NCBI RefSeq assembly: GCF_003007715.1
Contig: NZ_PXNO01000027.1
Coordinates: forward strand, 744,001-808,000
Source of the DNA: Marinobacter shengliensis
Lineage (GTDB): Bacteria > Pseudomonadota > Gammaproteobacteria > Pseudomonadales > Oleiphilaceae
Reading direction: 5' to 3'
DNA: 64,000 nucleotides
Each line of letters starts with the position of its first letter. Position 1 is the first letter of the stretch. Below are positions 1 to 10,927 of this stretch, in pieces. The notes beneath the pieces are model-generated. The model worked only from the letters and a program-made list of their open reading frames with translations, searched no databases and was not told where the DNA came from. Position numbers and translations under genes: made by a program.

Positions 1-3040
<3,040 letters not shown>

Positions 3041-3122
3041 AGGGAATTCTTCCGGGGTCATTAATAACGTCGTGTTTGTTCGGACGGCGCGGGATCATAG
3101 CAAAATTGTACGTATACGTCTT

Positions 3123-3141
3123 AATACAGATGATCATTATC
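3123..3141. promoter_or_regulatory. Fur-box-like site between metH and nfuA
   Basis: The 19 bases match the classical Fur consensus (GATAATGATAATCATTATC) at 15 positions, and the last 13 bases match at 12. The site also resembles an FNR/ANR box (ATGAT-CATT-ATCAA at 3130-3143, 9 of 10). It lies 83 bp upstream of metH and 141 bp upstream of nfuA. Iron control of nfuA would make sense for an iron-sulfur carrier, but no clear promoter fixes which gene it serves. Confidence 0.4.
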
Positions 3142-3281
3142 AAGCACTGACCACAAAGTTCCTGGCGGGAGGTTATACGTGCAATTCATTATCCTGTTAA
3201 AGCCCGACTATTTTACTTGGTCTTTTAAGTTCCTGCGAACTCTCCTAAAATAGAGACTACATTTGAAAACAGGTAGGAAGC

Positions 3282-3869
3282 ATGGCTTTGGTAACTGTCA
3301 CTGATTCCGCAAGGGATTATCTTGCGCAACTGATTGAAAAGCAGGATGTCGAGGGCATGGGCGTTCGTATTTTCGTCACCCAGCCGGGTACCCGCAATGC
3401 CGAGACCTGTCTGGCCTATTGCCCGCCAAACGAAGTCGTCCCTACAGACGAGCAGGTTGATCTGCAGAAATTCACCCTGTTCCTGGACCATAACTCGGTA
3501 CCGTTTCTGGAAGATGCCTACGTGGACTACTCCAAAGACCAGATGGGCGGCCAGTTGACCATCAAGGCGCCGAACGCCAAAGTGCCCCAGGTGTCTGATG
3601 ACGCCCCCCTTCCTGAGCGGGTGAACTACGTGCTGGCGTCTGAGATCAACCCCAATCTGGCGGCCCACGGCGGTGATGTATCGCTGGTCGAGATCGTTGA
3701 GGAGTCGGTGGCAGTGCTGCGTTTCGGTGGCGGGTGCCAGGGCTGTTCCGCCGTCAGTCTGACCCTTAAGCAGGGTGTTGAGAAAACCCTCAAGGAGCGG
3801 GTTCCGGAGATCACTGCGGTTCGTGATGTGACCGACCACTCGAACACTGAAAACGCCTACTATCAGTAA
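3282..3869 (+). CDS. nfuA: Fe-S cluster carrier NfuA
   Basis: Carries and delivers [4Fe-4S] clusters to apo-proteins, particularly under iron limitation or oxidative stress. The 195 residues have the usual two parts: an N-terminal degenerate A-type domain that contacts clients, and a C-terminal Nfu domain with the cluster-binding pair C152 and C155 in GGGCQGCS. Length agrees with the E. coli protein (191). The ATG at 3282 follows a good AGGA ribosome site. The gene stands alone, divergent from metH. After the stop, a GC hairpin (3890-3912) without a T-run may act as a weak terminator. Confidence is high. Confidence 0.96.
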   Translation: MALVTVTDSARDYLAQLIEKQDVEGMGVRIFVTQPGTRNAETCLAYCPPNEVVPTDEQVDLQKFTLFLDHNSVPFLEDAYVDYSKDQMGGQLTIKAPNAKVPQVSDDAPLPERVNYVLASEINPNLAAHGGDVSLVEIVEESVAVLRFGGGCQGCSAVSLTLKQGVEKTLKERVPEITAVRDVTDHSNTENAYYQ

Positions 3870-4076
3870 TTTCTGCATTACCTCTGCCAAGCCGCCGTTC
3901 ACTTCGGCGGCTGCCGCAGACGCCTGTCTTTCGTGGCTACACGGCCAATGTCCTGATATCTGCAATACTCCATCATCCTGTTGACTAACAGAACCGTGCA
4001 CGGTTGCTGTACCGTGCCATAAAAAACAGTGATATCAGCGGCGCCATCGCCGCCAGACTTGAAACCGGGGTAACAC

Positions 4077-5291
4077 TTGCTCGACCTTGCTCTCTTATCC
4101 GTACCTGTGATGGCTGCTGTCGTCGGCTGGTTTACGAACTGGCTTGCGATACAGATGTCATTTCACCCGGTGCGTTTCATCGGCATTGGCGTTATTGGTT
4201 GGCAGGGTGTTATCCCCCGTAAAGCCGAGAAGATGGCGCACATCTGTATCGACCGGACGCTGCAGCAGTTTGGTGATCTGAATACCGTCTATCAAAAGCT
4301 GGAGCCCCAGCGCATTGTTCAACAGGTGGTGGCACAGGTTTCACCACGGATGGATGAATACATCGACGAAGTCATGTACGAAGTGCAGCCGGTGTTGTGG
4401 GATAACCTGCCGCTGTTTGTTCGCGCCAGGATCTACCAATGGGCCAGGCAGCAGCTGCCGGACAGGATTGAAGAGCTGGTTGAGGATTTCGGTGACGACC
4501 TGAATGAGCTGGTGGATCTGAAAGCACTGCTCAGCCGCGAATTGCAGAATCATCCTGACCTGATGAATCGCATTTTCCGGGAAGCCGGTTCCGTTGAATT
4601 GCAATCGGTCATCAACCGTGGTGCCATCATTGGCGGTTTGCTGGGTGCCATCCTGGCGCCGCTGTGGCTGGCCTATCCGGAGCCATGGCTGCTGCCGGTC
4701 GGTGGTTTTGCCATTGGCTTTATCACCAACTGGATCGCCATTAATCTGATTTTTGCACCGCTTCGCCCTCGCCGGGTTCTGTTTTGGCGGATTCAGGGGT
4801 TGTTTCTGCGCCGTCAGGAGCAGATCAGTGATACCTGGGCACGTCTGGTGGCCGAGGAACTGATCACCGTTGAGAAGGTGGCGGACGCCATGATCAATGG
4901 CCAGCACGGAGCAAGAACCCGAGCTATCATCCAGAAGCATCTGCGTCCGATGCTGGATAACTCCATGGTTATGAAGCTGGCGGCACAGGTGACGGTTGGT
5001 ATGACTGGCTACACTGATCTCAAGCGAGTGATGAACCAGAAGGCGGTGATCGCCACCCGGGATGTGTTCAACGATCCCGCTTTTAACAAAGAGCGGGCGC
5101 CCATTGTGGCCGGTGTGCTGGCGGGCCAGATGAAATCGCTCCGTCCGGAGGAGTTCCAGGACATATTGCGGCCGGCGTTCAGAGAAGAAGAGCTCCAGCT
5201 GATGTTTGTTGGAGGCTTGTTCGGCGCAGTGGCCGGCCTGATTCAGTTTATCGCGATGAACCAGCTGCCGATGCCGCCACTGGGTGGCTAA
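4077..5291 (+). CDS. DUF445 family membrane protein
   Basis: A 404-residue protein with an N-terminal membrane segment (VMAAVVGWFTNWLAI), a central pair of hydrophobic stretches around residues 180-225 that repeats the FITNWIAINLIF pattern, and a C-terminal hydrophobic segment. The duplicated NWLAI/NWIAI element is typical of DUF445 proteins related to YheB. The biochemical function is unknown. The start is read as TTG at 4077, with GGGG seven bases upstream; a GTG about 30 bases further in is possible. The next gene starts 15 bp after the stop and is probably co-transcribed. Confidence 0.8.
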   Translation: MLDLALLSVPVMAAVVGWFTNWLAIQMSFHPVRFIGIGVIGWQGVIPRKAEKMAHICIDRTLQQFGDLNTVYQKLEPQRIVQQVVAQVSPRMDEYIDEVMYEVQPVLWDNLPLFVRARIYQWARQQLPDRIEELVEDFGDDLNELVDLKALLSRELQNHPDLMNRIFREAGSVELQSVINRGAIIGGLLGAILAPLWLAYPEPWLLPVGGFAIGFITNWIAINLIFAPLRPRRVLFWRIQGLFLRRQEQISDTWARLVAEELITVEKVADAMINGQHGARTRAIIQKHLRPMLDNSMVMKLAAQVTVGMTGYTDLKRVMNQKAVIATRDVFNDPAFNKERAPIVAGVLAGQMKSLRPEEFQDILRPAFREEELQLMFVGGLFGAVAGLIQFIAMNQLPMPPLGG

Positions 5292-5306
5292 CAAGGGAGA
5301 CAGGTA

Positions 5307-5675
5307 ATGTCTGTGTGGGTTTTGATGATTGTTCAGGTGCTGTTGACCGCTGGTACGGTGGCGGCGGTTCTGTTTGCGTTCTGGTACCTCGTGGTTCGGC
5401 CCTGGCTGGCTGAACGCATGCGGGAGTTGGTGGAAGCCGCTGACCAGATCGAGCCCAAGGTGGCCAAGGGTGTCAACAAAGGCGTCGCCGATGCCGTCCG
5501 GCAGCTCCCGCAAAATGCATGGGAAGGCGCGACCAAGGAATCGACCAAGCAATTCCTGAAGTTTGGCTCCAATCTGTTCGAGAATGGGCTCAGCAGTTTT
5601 CTGGGCTCGACTGCCGAAATGCAGAAATCCCAATCCAGCAGTGGTAGCCGGCCACCAGGGCAGGGCGATCGCTGA
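5307..5675 (+). CDS. Small membrane-anchored hypothetical protein
   Basis: A 122-residue protein with one strong N-terminal transmembrane helix (residues 3-30), then an amphipathic stretch rich in charged residues and a disordered Ser/Gly/Pro/Gln-rich tail. GGGAGACAGGTA before the ATG is a good ribosome site. It follows the DUF445 gene at 15 bp and probably shares its transcript, suggesting a joint envelope role, but I recognise no family. It converges with the dsrC/tusE gene, with the two stop codons adjacent. Confidence 0.7.
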   Translation: MSVWVLMIVQVLLTAGTVAAVLFAFWYLVVRPWLAERMRELVEAADQIEPKVAKGVNKGVADAVRQLPQNAWEGATKESTKQFLKFGSNLFENGLSSFLGSTAEMQKSQSSSGSRPPGQGDR

Positions 5676-5996
5676 TCAAAGGCAGTTGGTTGGTCTGGGC
5701 AGCCCGGCAATCCGGCAGGCGGTTTTGGCGGGTGTGCCCGGGAATAGCTGCATCAGGTAGATACTGTTGCCCTTGTCGTCCCCGAACGCTTCTTTCACCG
5801 CCTTCACAAATAACCGGTTTGACGGCGGAGACATTTCATGTTGTTTGTAGAATTCCCTCAGGAAATCTATGATCTCCCAGTGATTTTCATTTAGCTTTAT
5901 GCTGTCCTCGGCGGCAATCTCCTGTGCTACCTCAGGGGTCCAGCTGCCAGCGTCTTCCAGAAAACCCTCGTTGTTGCGCAACGGCAAAGTCGTCAT
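5676..5996 (-). CDS. tusE: DsrC/TusE family sulfur-transfer protein with both C-terminal cysteines
   Basis: Accepts persulfide sulfur from TusBCD; in E. coli TusE passes it to MnmA for 2-thiouridine in tRNA. The 106-residue protein has the DsrC fold signature (ENHWEIIDFLREFY, SPPSNRLFVKAV) and a flexible C-terminal arm ending PRPTNCL. C105 is the universal penultimate cysteine. C94, eleven residues earlier, is the second cysteine that marks DsrC proper; E. coli TusE has a non-cysteine residue there. It is the last gene of tusD-tusC-tusB-tusE, 4 bp after tusB. It could therefore serve tRNA thiolation or a wider DsrC-trisulfide role. No dsrAB is in the window. Confidence 0.9.
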   Translation of the reverse strand: MTTLPLRNNEGFLEDAGSWTPEVAQEIAAEDSIKLNENHWEIIDFLREFYKQHEMSPPSNRLFVKAVKEAFGDDKGNSIYLMQLFPGTPAKTACRIAGLPRPTNCL

Positions 5997-6000
5997 TGTA

Positions 6001-6291
6001 TTACCAGCTCACCGTACGTGAATGTTCGGCGGTCAGGCGCACCAGATCGCCATAGCTAATGATTTGTACATTGGGGTTGCCTGCCAGGCCTCTGGCCTCA
6101 AGGTCTGCGCCAAGGGCAACACAGTTTCGGGGGAGGCCAGCAGTGCTGTCTGTTACCGCCAGTACCGCATTTTCCGCTAGTGCCAGCGTGTCTCCTTCGT
6201 GAAGGGCTGCCAGACAGGTTGCGAACCTTGGGTGACTGGGTGATTTGTTCAGGATATGAAGTGTCGCCTGAATCGTTTGTTCCTGTGTCAT
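6001..6291 (-). CDS. tusB: Sulfur relay protein TusB/DsrH
   Basis: A 96-residue subunit of the TusBCD (DsrEFH) heterohexamer that relays sulfur to the DsrC/TusE protein. Family features are the opening TLHILNKSP, the central GDTLALAENAVLAV strand region and the closing YGDLVRLT. The frame is open further upstream, but the ATG at 6291 is preferred because an AAGGA ribosome site overlaps the tusC stop just before it and the length fits the family (about 95). It sits 10 bp after tusC and 4 bp before tusE, in one operon. Confidence 0.9.
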   Translation of the reverse strand: MTQEQTIQATLHILNKSPSHPRFATCLAALHEGDTLALAENAVLAVTDSTAGLPRNCVALGADLEARGLAGNPNVQIISYGDLVRLTAEHSRTVSW

Positions 6292-6301
6292 TCCGTCATC
6301 C

Positions 6302-6652
6302 TTAGCCTGCAAAAACGATGCGTTCAAAGCGATCAAGGGCGTCTCTGACCGATGGAATCAGTTCCACGCCATTCAGCCTGTCTCCCTCACCAAGCCGAAA
6401 ACGCTCGCAGGCGGATTGTTCCGCGAGAATCTGTTCGACTCCGAACACCGGTGCCGCAGCAAGGTTCTTTTCAACCGTTTTCTGGCCGATGCCTCCGGCA
6501 TCCTGGGATTTGCGCAGCCAGTTAACGCCAGCGCCGATAAAGAGCAATGCCGCTGGTTGATCGAAGGCTGCCAGGGAAAACACCATATCCAGCGCTTCGC
6601 GACCGGACCAGGAGCCATACGGAGCCTGATCAATCACAATCAAGGTGGTCAT
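6302..6652 (-). CDS. tusC: Sulfur relay protein TusC/DsrF
   Basis: The 116-residue middle subunit of the TusBCD complex. It opens with a beta-strand (TTLIVIDQAPYGS) and has the family's REALDMVFSLAAFDQPAALLF segment, consistent with the DsrE/F fold. The ATG at 6652 is chosen because GGGAG lies eight bases upstream and the tusD stop directly precedes it (TAAGATG). An ATG 15 bases earlier lacks a ribosome site. It is most likely translationally coupled to tusD. Confidence 0.88.
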   Translation of the reverse strand: MTTLIVIDQAPYGSWSGREALDMVFSLAAFDQPAALLFIGAGVNWLRKSQDAGGIGQKTVEKNLAAAPVFGVEQILAEQSACERFRLGEGDRLNGVELIPSVRDALDRFERIVFAG

Positions 6653-6653
6653 C

Positions 6654-7064
6654 TTAGTGGCTCCCATGAAAGTAGATCACACGGTCAGACTTCAGGTTGC
6701 CTTCCACCCATTCCCCCAAGCCCGCTATCTGGTAAGGCTGGCGAAGGTTGTTGGCGCTGAGTTCATACCTTGCCTGTTCGCCCTGGTCGACGATTCCCCG
6801 GCGCAAGGCCGAGGCAATGCAGGCGACCCCAGGCGTCTGGTTGTCAGCAAGGAAATCTGCCCACTGGCCTGGCCAGTCGGGTTCATCGGAGGGGGGCGTA
6901 CTCAGGGCTGAAGCTAGGTGTACGCCCTCGCCATAAAGAAACACCCGGTCGATGTGGTGGCCGGCTGCAATCAGCTCCTGTGCGAATGCCAGTGCTGTTT
7001 GTGGTGCCTGGCTAGACCAGGGAGCGCCGGTAATAACCAGGGTGTAAGAAAGGCCAGGGGACAT
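6654..7064 (-). CDS. tusD: Sulfur relay protein TusD/DsrE
   Basis: First gene of the sulfur-relay operon. The 136-residue protein has the DsrE fold: N-terminal strand LSYTLVITGAPWSS, HHIDRVFLYGEGVHLA, and the persulfide-carrying cysteine C82 in GVACIASALRRG, equivalent to Cys78 of E. coli TusD. It would take sulfur from TusA (not in this window) and pass it within TusBCD to the DsrC/TusE protein encoded downstream. The preceding gene on the same strand ends about 100 bp upstream behind a terminator, so the operon probably starts here. Confidence 0.93.
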   Translation of the reverse strand: MSPGLSYTLVITGAPWSSQAPQTALAFAQELIAAGHHIDRVFLYGEGVHLASALSTPPSDEPDWPGQWADFLADNQTPGVACIASALRRGIVDQGEQARYELSANNLRQPYQIAGLGEWVEGNLKSDRVIYFHGSH

Positions 7065-7117
7065 AACGATAGGTTGCCGGTCAGGAATGGATCGGATTTC
7101 AGTTTACCGAAAGCAAG

Positions 7118-7139
7118 AACCCCGGCAAAGGCCGGGGTT
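7118..7139 (-). terminator. Rho-independent terminator after the Bax-inhibitor gene
   Basis: AACCCCGGC and GCCGGGGTT pair around a 4-base loop, followed on the minus strand by a T-rich but interrupted run (TTCTTGCTTTC). It lies 27 bp after the stop of the Bax-inhibitor gene and before tusD, separating the two transcripts. Confidence 0.7.
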
Positions 7140-7165
7140 CCTGTTCAACGCGTTGCTCTGGCGAA

Positions 7166-7867
7166 TTAATCGTCGCCGCTGAATGCCGCCAGCAGGTGCA
7201 GCAGGCTGACAAACAGGTTGTAGATGGCCACGTATAGTCCAACGGTTGCGATCACGTAGTTACGCTCGCCGCCTTTGATGATCCGGCTGGTTTCAAACAG
7301 GATCATGATGGAGGCGAAAATGGTGAAGCCAGCGGATACCGCCAGATGCAGGGCAGAGCTCTGCATGAAGAAGGCCAGCAGCATGGCACCGATCAGCACG
7401 AACGCACCGGCCGTCAGGAAACTGGACATAAAGCTGAAGTCTTTCTTGGTGATCAGCGCGGTGGCTGACAGGCCAACAAAGGCTACGGCTGTCAGGGTCA
7501 GTGCCTGGGCGACAATCTGAGAGGCACCCGCGGCAACGAACGCGCCGATGATCGGGCCCAGGGTGTACCCCATGAAGCCGGTCAGGGCGAAGGTGGTTAC
7601 GATGCCCCAGGGGCTGTTCTTGAGCTTATAGGTCGCGAACAGCAGGCCAATATAGCCAACGATGGTGATCAGGAAGCCCGGGTGCGTGCCGTTCATGTTC
7701 AGGAACGCAGTCAGGGCCGAGAAGGCCAAGGTCATGCCCAGCAGCATGTAGGTGTTGCGCAGTACCTTCAGCGCATCTTCATCAATGCCCGCTGTTACGC
7801 CGGTGGCTTGACCGGACTGCGGGTAGGCAGCCTGGTTGTTCTGAACGCCGAAACGTCTGTCTTCCAT
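7166..7867 (-). CDS. Bax inhibitor-1/YccA family membrane protein
   Basis: A 233-residue integral membrane protein with seven predicted hydrophobic helices after a polar N-terminus of about 30 residues. It fits the UPF0005 family (E. coli YccA, YbhL). YccA interacts with and restrains the FtsH protease, and others in the family are calcium-leak channels; which applies here cannot be read from sequence. The ATG at 7867 has GGAG six bases upstream, while the ATG two codons earlier has no spacing to it. A terminator follows at 7118-7139. The 250 bp upstream hold no gene until the tRNA-Ser promoter on the other strand. Confidence 0.9.
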   Translation of the reverse strand: MEDRRFGVQNNQAAYPQSGQATGVTAGIDEDALKVLRNTYMLLGMTLAFSALTAFLNMNGTHPGFLITIVGYIGLLFATYKLKNSPWGIVTTFALTGFMGYTLGPIIGAFVAAGASQIVAQALTLTAVAFVGLSATALITKKDFSFMSSFLTAGAFVLIGAMLLAFFMQSSALHLAVSAGFTIFASIMILFETSRIIKGGERNYVIATVGLYVAIYNLFVSLLHLLAAFSGDD

Positions 7868-8037
7868 TGTCATCTCCGTTTATTGCAACTGGATACTGAG
7901 TCCCATGATAATGTCGAATCCGCAACTTTCAATCATTTACGACAGAAAATGCCCCAATGGATTCCATTAAACTGGTGTAATCTTGCTCGCACCGTGACCA
8001 GAACCAGTGGAATTTCCAACGTTTTTTCTTCAAGGCG

Positions 8038-8065
8038 TTGACAGTAATGGCAAATCCGGTATCAT
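8038..8065 (+). promoter_or_regulatory. Sigma-70 promoter for tRNA-Ser
   Basis: A perfect -35 box TTGACA (8038-8043) and a -10 box TATCAT (8060-8065) are separated by 16 bp. The predicted start near 8072 gives a leader of about 55 nt before the tRNA. Confidence 0.7.
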
Positions 8066-8126
8066 TCCACCCGCTGTCGCAACGGCAGCAACGGAAATAC
8101 GCCTTCTGGCGTTTTTTCGGTAAGAC

Positions 8127-8217
8127 GGTGGGCTGGCAGAGTGGCTGAATGCAGCGGTCTTGAAAACCGCCGACGGTTAATAGCCGTCCCGGGGTTCGAA
8201 TCCCTGGCCCACCGCCA
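8127..8217 (+). tRNA. tRNA-Ser (anticodon TGA)
   Basis: A 91-base class II tRNA with CCA encoded. The acceptor stem GGTGGGC pairs with GCCCACC. The D-arm, the anticodon loop CTTGAAA with anticodon TGA, a long variable arm (CGACGGTTAATAGCCGTC) and the GGTTCGAATCC T-arm are all present. The long variable arm and anticodon identify serine, reading UCA and related codons. Confidence 0.97.
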
Positions 8218-8354
8218 CTTTTCTTCCTGACACCGGTCTCTATACTCCCCAATCGATACCTTCGACAGACTACGTAACTTCCTGCGTATTAAACTTCTTT
8301 GCGAATCCAGTACACTGGTGTGAAATCGAATGCCCGTTGTGAGCAGGTGCTTTA

Positions 8355-8630
8355 ATGGATCAGGATCAGAGCCAGATTCCGGAAACCGAGCAGGATCGAA
8401 AGAACCGGCGCTTTGCCGTCTCTGCCAATCGTGGGAGCGCTAGCCACCGGGTGCGTTACGTTGAAACGGGCGGTGCTGCAGTGGATACCGAGGAGTGCAC
8501 CTTTTGCCAGGCTGTTCCCGACCTGGACCATGCCGGTGGTATCAGAGCCACTCAAGTTCCTGGCCGCTCCGACACCAGCGAGTGTGCTGGTAATGGAGCT
8601 CAAACAGGCGACGCTGATTCTGCGCCGTAG
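8355..8630 (+). CDS. Doubtful small reading frame in the tRNA-Ser to pxpC gap
   Basis: The stretch 8218-8541 between the tRNA and the end of pxpC has no convincing gene. The best candidate is a 91-residue hydrophilic frame starting ATG at 8355, with AGGTG five bases upstream and a possible -10 TACACT near 8314. Its last third runs antisense into pxpC, it has no recognisable domain, and its composition is unremarkable. I list it only so that the gap is accounted for; it may be non-coding. Confidence 0.2.
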   Translation: MDQDQSQIPETEQDRKNRRFAVSANRGSASHRVRYVETGGAAVDTEECTFCQAVPDLDHAGGIRATQVPGRSDTSECAGNGAQTGDADSAP

Positions 8631-9495
8631 CCAGGTCACACAATTCAAACCGGACGCTGGCACCAGGCAGTTGTTGGGCCAGAAGGCCGCAATCCACGGC
8701 GGGAACGACGCCGGGCTTCGGGTAGCCACCAATGGTCTGGCAATCGTTCAGCAAGACGATAGGTTGACCATCACCGGGAATCTGGACGGCTCCAAGGGCG
8801 ATGCCTTCGGAAATAATTCCGGGGGGCGGGGAGCTCAGGGGCGCTCCCTGGAGTCGAAAGCCCATGCGGTCGGATTGGTCGCCAACCGTATAGCGGCTGG
8901 TTGTTAGCCGGATGATATCCGCTCGCTGAAACTGAGGGTATTGATAGCCCGGAATCAGCCGGATAACCGCCTCTCCATCAAGGTTGGGGCGCTGGTGATC
9001 GGGTACTTTCCGCTCTGGCACTTTCCGTTTTGGCTGCAATGGCATCAATCGATCCCCCGCCTGCACCGGGCTCCGGCCCTCGAGCTTTTCCCGAACAACC
9101 ACTGAACGGCTCCCGAATTGTTCCGGCGCATCCAACCCACCCACCACGGCCAGGTAGACAAGCCGATGGTGCGTTGAGTGGTCAATCGTTAGTTCGTCAC
9201 CATCGTTGAGGTTCAGGGTTTGCCACAAATCAACCGTTTGCCTGTTCACCGTTACGCGTGTTCTGGCGCCGGTGAGGGCTACCTGAAGCGCACCATGGGC
9301 AATGGCACGAAATCCACCCAGCACTATCTCCAGACAGGCCGCATTGCGAGGGTTGTCCAGCAGCTTGTTGGCCCAGGTATAGCTGATCAGGTCCAGCGCG
9401 CCGCCTGCGGCCAGCCCATGGTGGCGATAACCCCGACGACCGCTGTCTTGAACGGTGCTTTGTACGCCGGGGCGGACGACTTCCAGAAAGCTCAT
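8542..9495 (-). CDS. pxpC: 5-oxoprolinase subunit PxpC
   Basis: Subunit of the PxpABC 5-oxoprolinase, which hydrolyses 5-oxoproline to glutamate using ATP. The 317-residue protein belongs to the biotin-dependent carboxyltransferase-like (KipA/AHS2) family, with the opening SFLEVVRPGVQSTVQDSGR, the RHHGLAAGGALD segment and the GIALGAVQIPGDGQPI core typical of the family. The frame is open upstream, but the ATG at 9495 overlaps the pxpB stop (ATGA), which fixes the start. It is the last gene of pxpA-pxpB-pxpC. Confidence 0.93.
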   Translation of the reverse strand: MSFLEVVRPGVQSTVQDSGRRGYRHHGLAAGGALDLISYTWANKLLDNPRNAACLEIVLGGFRAIAHGALQVALTGARTRVTVNRQTVDLWQTLNLNDGDELTIDHSTHHRLVYLAVVGGLDAPEQFGSRSVVVREKLEGRSPVQAGDRLMPLQPKRKVPERKVPDHQRPNLDGEAVIRLIPGYQYPQFQRADIIRLTTSRYTVGDQSDRMGFRLQGAPLSSPPPGIISEGIALGAVQIPGDGQPIVLLNDCQTIGGYPKPGVVPAVDCGLLAQQLPGASVRFELCDLATAQNQRRLFELHYQHTRWCRSGQELEWL

Positions 9496-10175
9496 GGGGT
9501 CAGCTCCCCGCCCTCGGCCAGAAACGCCTCCCGGCTTATGGCTTTGAATCTCACCCGGTCGCCGACCCTGAGCAGCGACAGGCTGTTTTGGTCGAACAAG
9601 GGTGTCGGGCACCGGCCAATCAATTGCCAGCCGCCAGGGGACGTCTGCGGGTATACGGCGGTCTGCCGGTTGGCTATGCCAACACTGCCAGCGGGCACCC
9701 GTTTTCGGGGACTGGTCTTTCGGGGCGCGGCGATGGTGGGGTCCACTTGCCCCATAAAGGCAAATCCGGGAGCAAACCCAAGGGCATGGACCCGGTACTC
9801 AACGGCGCTGTGTTTGCGGATGATGTCCTCGCACGCCAGGCCGCACTCTGAGGCCAGCCATTGCAGGTCAGGCCCGGTCTCGGTGCTGTAGTAAACCGGT
9901 AGCTCAACCAGTCGGCCCTTCACATCCGGCGCGCGCTTACAGGTGTTTTCGAGGGTAACCAGTGGCCTTAGCTCAGACACAGCCTGCCGAAAGTCGATCT
10001 TCAATGGATCGTAGACCACCATCAGCGTTGTATACGAGGGAACTATATCGACTAACCAGGGGGAACCGGCACTGCGAATGTTGTCGGCAAGTCCGGCGAT
10101 GCGGGCAGGCAGGCTCTCGTCGATGGCCTCGGCCAGGGTAATCAGGATGGTATCTTCCGAAACCGCTTCAATCAT
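9492..10175 (-). CDS. pxpB: 5-oxoprolinase subunit PxpB
   Basis: Second subunit of 5-oxoprolinase, in the KipI/AHS1 carboxyltransferase-like family. The 227 residues contain the conserved LVDIVPSYTTLMVVYDP strand, the YRVHALGFAPGFAFMGQVD loop, the PRKRVPAGSVGIANRQTAVYP segment and the SPGGWQLIGRCP motif. Both ends overlap neighbours by 4 bp (ATGA), so pxpA, pxpB and pxpC are translationally coupled. It works with PxpA and PxpC to remove 5-oxoproline formed by spontaneous glutamine cyclisation. Bacillus KipI additionally regulates a kinase; nothing here suggests that role. Confidence 0.93.
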   Translation of the reverse strand: MIEAVSEDTILITLAEAIDESLPARIAGLADNIRSAGSPWLVDIVPSYTTLMVVYDPLKIDFRQAVSELRPLVTLENTCKRAPDVKGRLVELPVYYSTETGPDLQWLASECGLACEDIIRKHSAVEYRVHALGFAPGFAFMGQVDPTIAAPRKTSPRKRVPAGSVGIANRQTAVYPQTSPGGWQLIGRCPTPLFDQNSLSLLRVGDRVRFKAISREAFLAEGGELTP

Positions 10176-10912
10176 TGCCCGGGTTTGCCAAGAGCCTTGC
10201 GGATGGCCTTGATCGCCTCAAGCGCGGCTTCGTTGTCGCCATGAACGCACAGGCTGTCTGCAGGAAGTTCAAGCCAGTTACCGGTGGCACTGAATACGCC
10301 ACCTTTTTCGGCAAAGTACCGGGCCTGGCGCACAATGATTTCAGGGTCTTCGTGCACCGCCCCAGCCTGGCGTCTGGACACCAGTTGGCCTTCGTCGTCG
10401 TAGGCTCGGTCGGCAAAGGCTTCCAGCAGCAGGGGAACGCCGACATCGGCGGCCATTTGCTGATGCTCCCGGTATTTCCGGGTGACCGGAATCATCAGGG
10501 GCAGATCCTGCCGGAAGATTCGGGTGGCAACCATGACCGCGTGCAACAGGGTTGGGTCCCGCATCATGTCGTTGTTCAAGGCGCCGTGGGGCTTCACGTA
10601 ACTCAGGCTTAAACCTTCTTTACGACACATGCCCTCCAGGGCGCCCAACTGATAAAGCAGAAGGGCTTCGATTTCTTCCGGGGTGTGGTGGATAGACCGC
10701 CGGCCAAATCCGCTGAGGTCGTGGTACGAAGGGTGAGCGCCAATCTCCACGTGGTAACGCGATGCCAGCGCCAGCGTGTTGCGGATGACCATGGGATCTG
10801 CGGCGTGGAACCCACAGGCCACATTAGCCATGTCGATCAGGGGCATGACCAGATCGTCCTGGCCCATCTGCCAGGCGCCGTAACTCTCGCCGAGATCGCA
10901 ATTCAGTTTCAT
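10172..10912 (-). CDS. pxpA: 5-oxoprolinase subunit PxpA (LamB/YcsF family)
   Basis: First gene of the pxp operon. The 246-residue protein begins with the family hallmark LNCDLGESYGAW, followed by ANVACGFHAADP, EIGAHPSYHD and YVKPHGALNND. These histidine and aspartate motifs line the active site of the deacetylase-like barrel. Length matches E. coli PxpA (244). The stop overlaps the pxpB start by 4 bp. hemH ends 15 bp upstream on the same strand with no terminator seen between, so read-through from hemH is possible. Confidence 0.95.
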   Translation of the reverse strand: MKLNCDLGESYGAWQMGQDDLVMPLIDMANVACGFHAADPMVIRNTLALASRYHVEIGAHPSYHDLSGFGRRSIHHTPEEIEALLLYQLGALEGMCRKEGLSLSYVKPHGALNNDMMRDPTLLHAVMVATRIFRQDLPLMIPVTRKYREHQQMAADVGVPLLLEAFADRAYDDEGQLVSRRQAGAVHEDPEIIVRQARYFAEKGGVFSATGNWLELPADSLCVHGDNEAALEAIKAIRKALGKPGQ

Positions 10913-10927
10913 AGCGTACCGGTCGTC

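Noticed and set aside
3105-3117. 13-base word attgtacgtatac, repeated at 32773-32785 in another upstream region
   Set aside because: A 13-base repeat is expected by chance several times in 64 kb. The word is only partly palindromic, and no third copy was noticed.
4341-5633. 430-codon minus-strand frame opposite the DUF445 gene
   Set aside because: Covers two genes on the opposite strand that have good starts and membrane segments; the antisense product is rich in His and Gln without structure.
8352-8732. 126-codon minus-strand frame beyond the end of pxpC
   Set aside because: Overlaps pxpC in another frame on the same strand, has no ribosome site and no recognisable domain.
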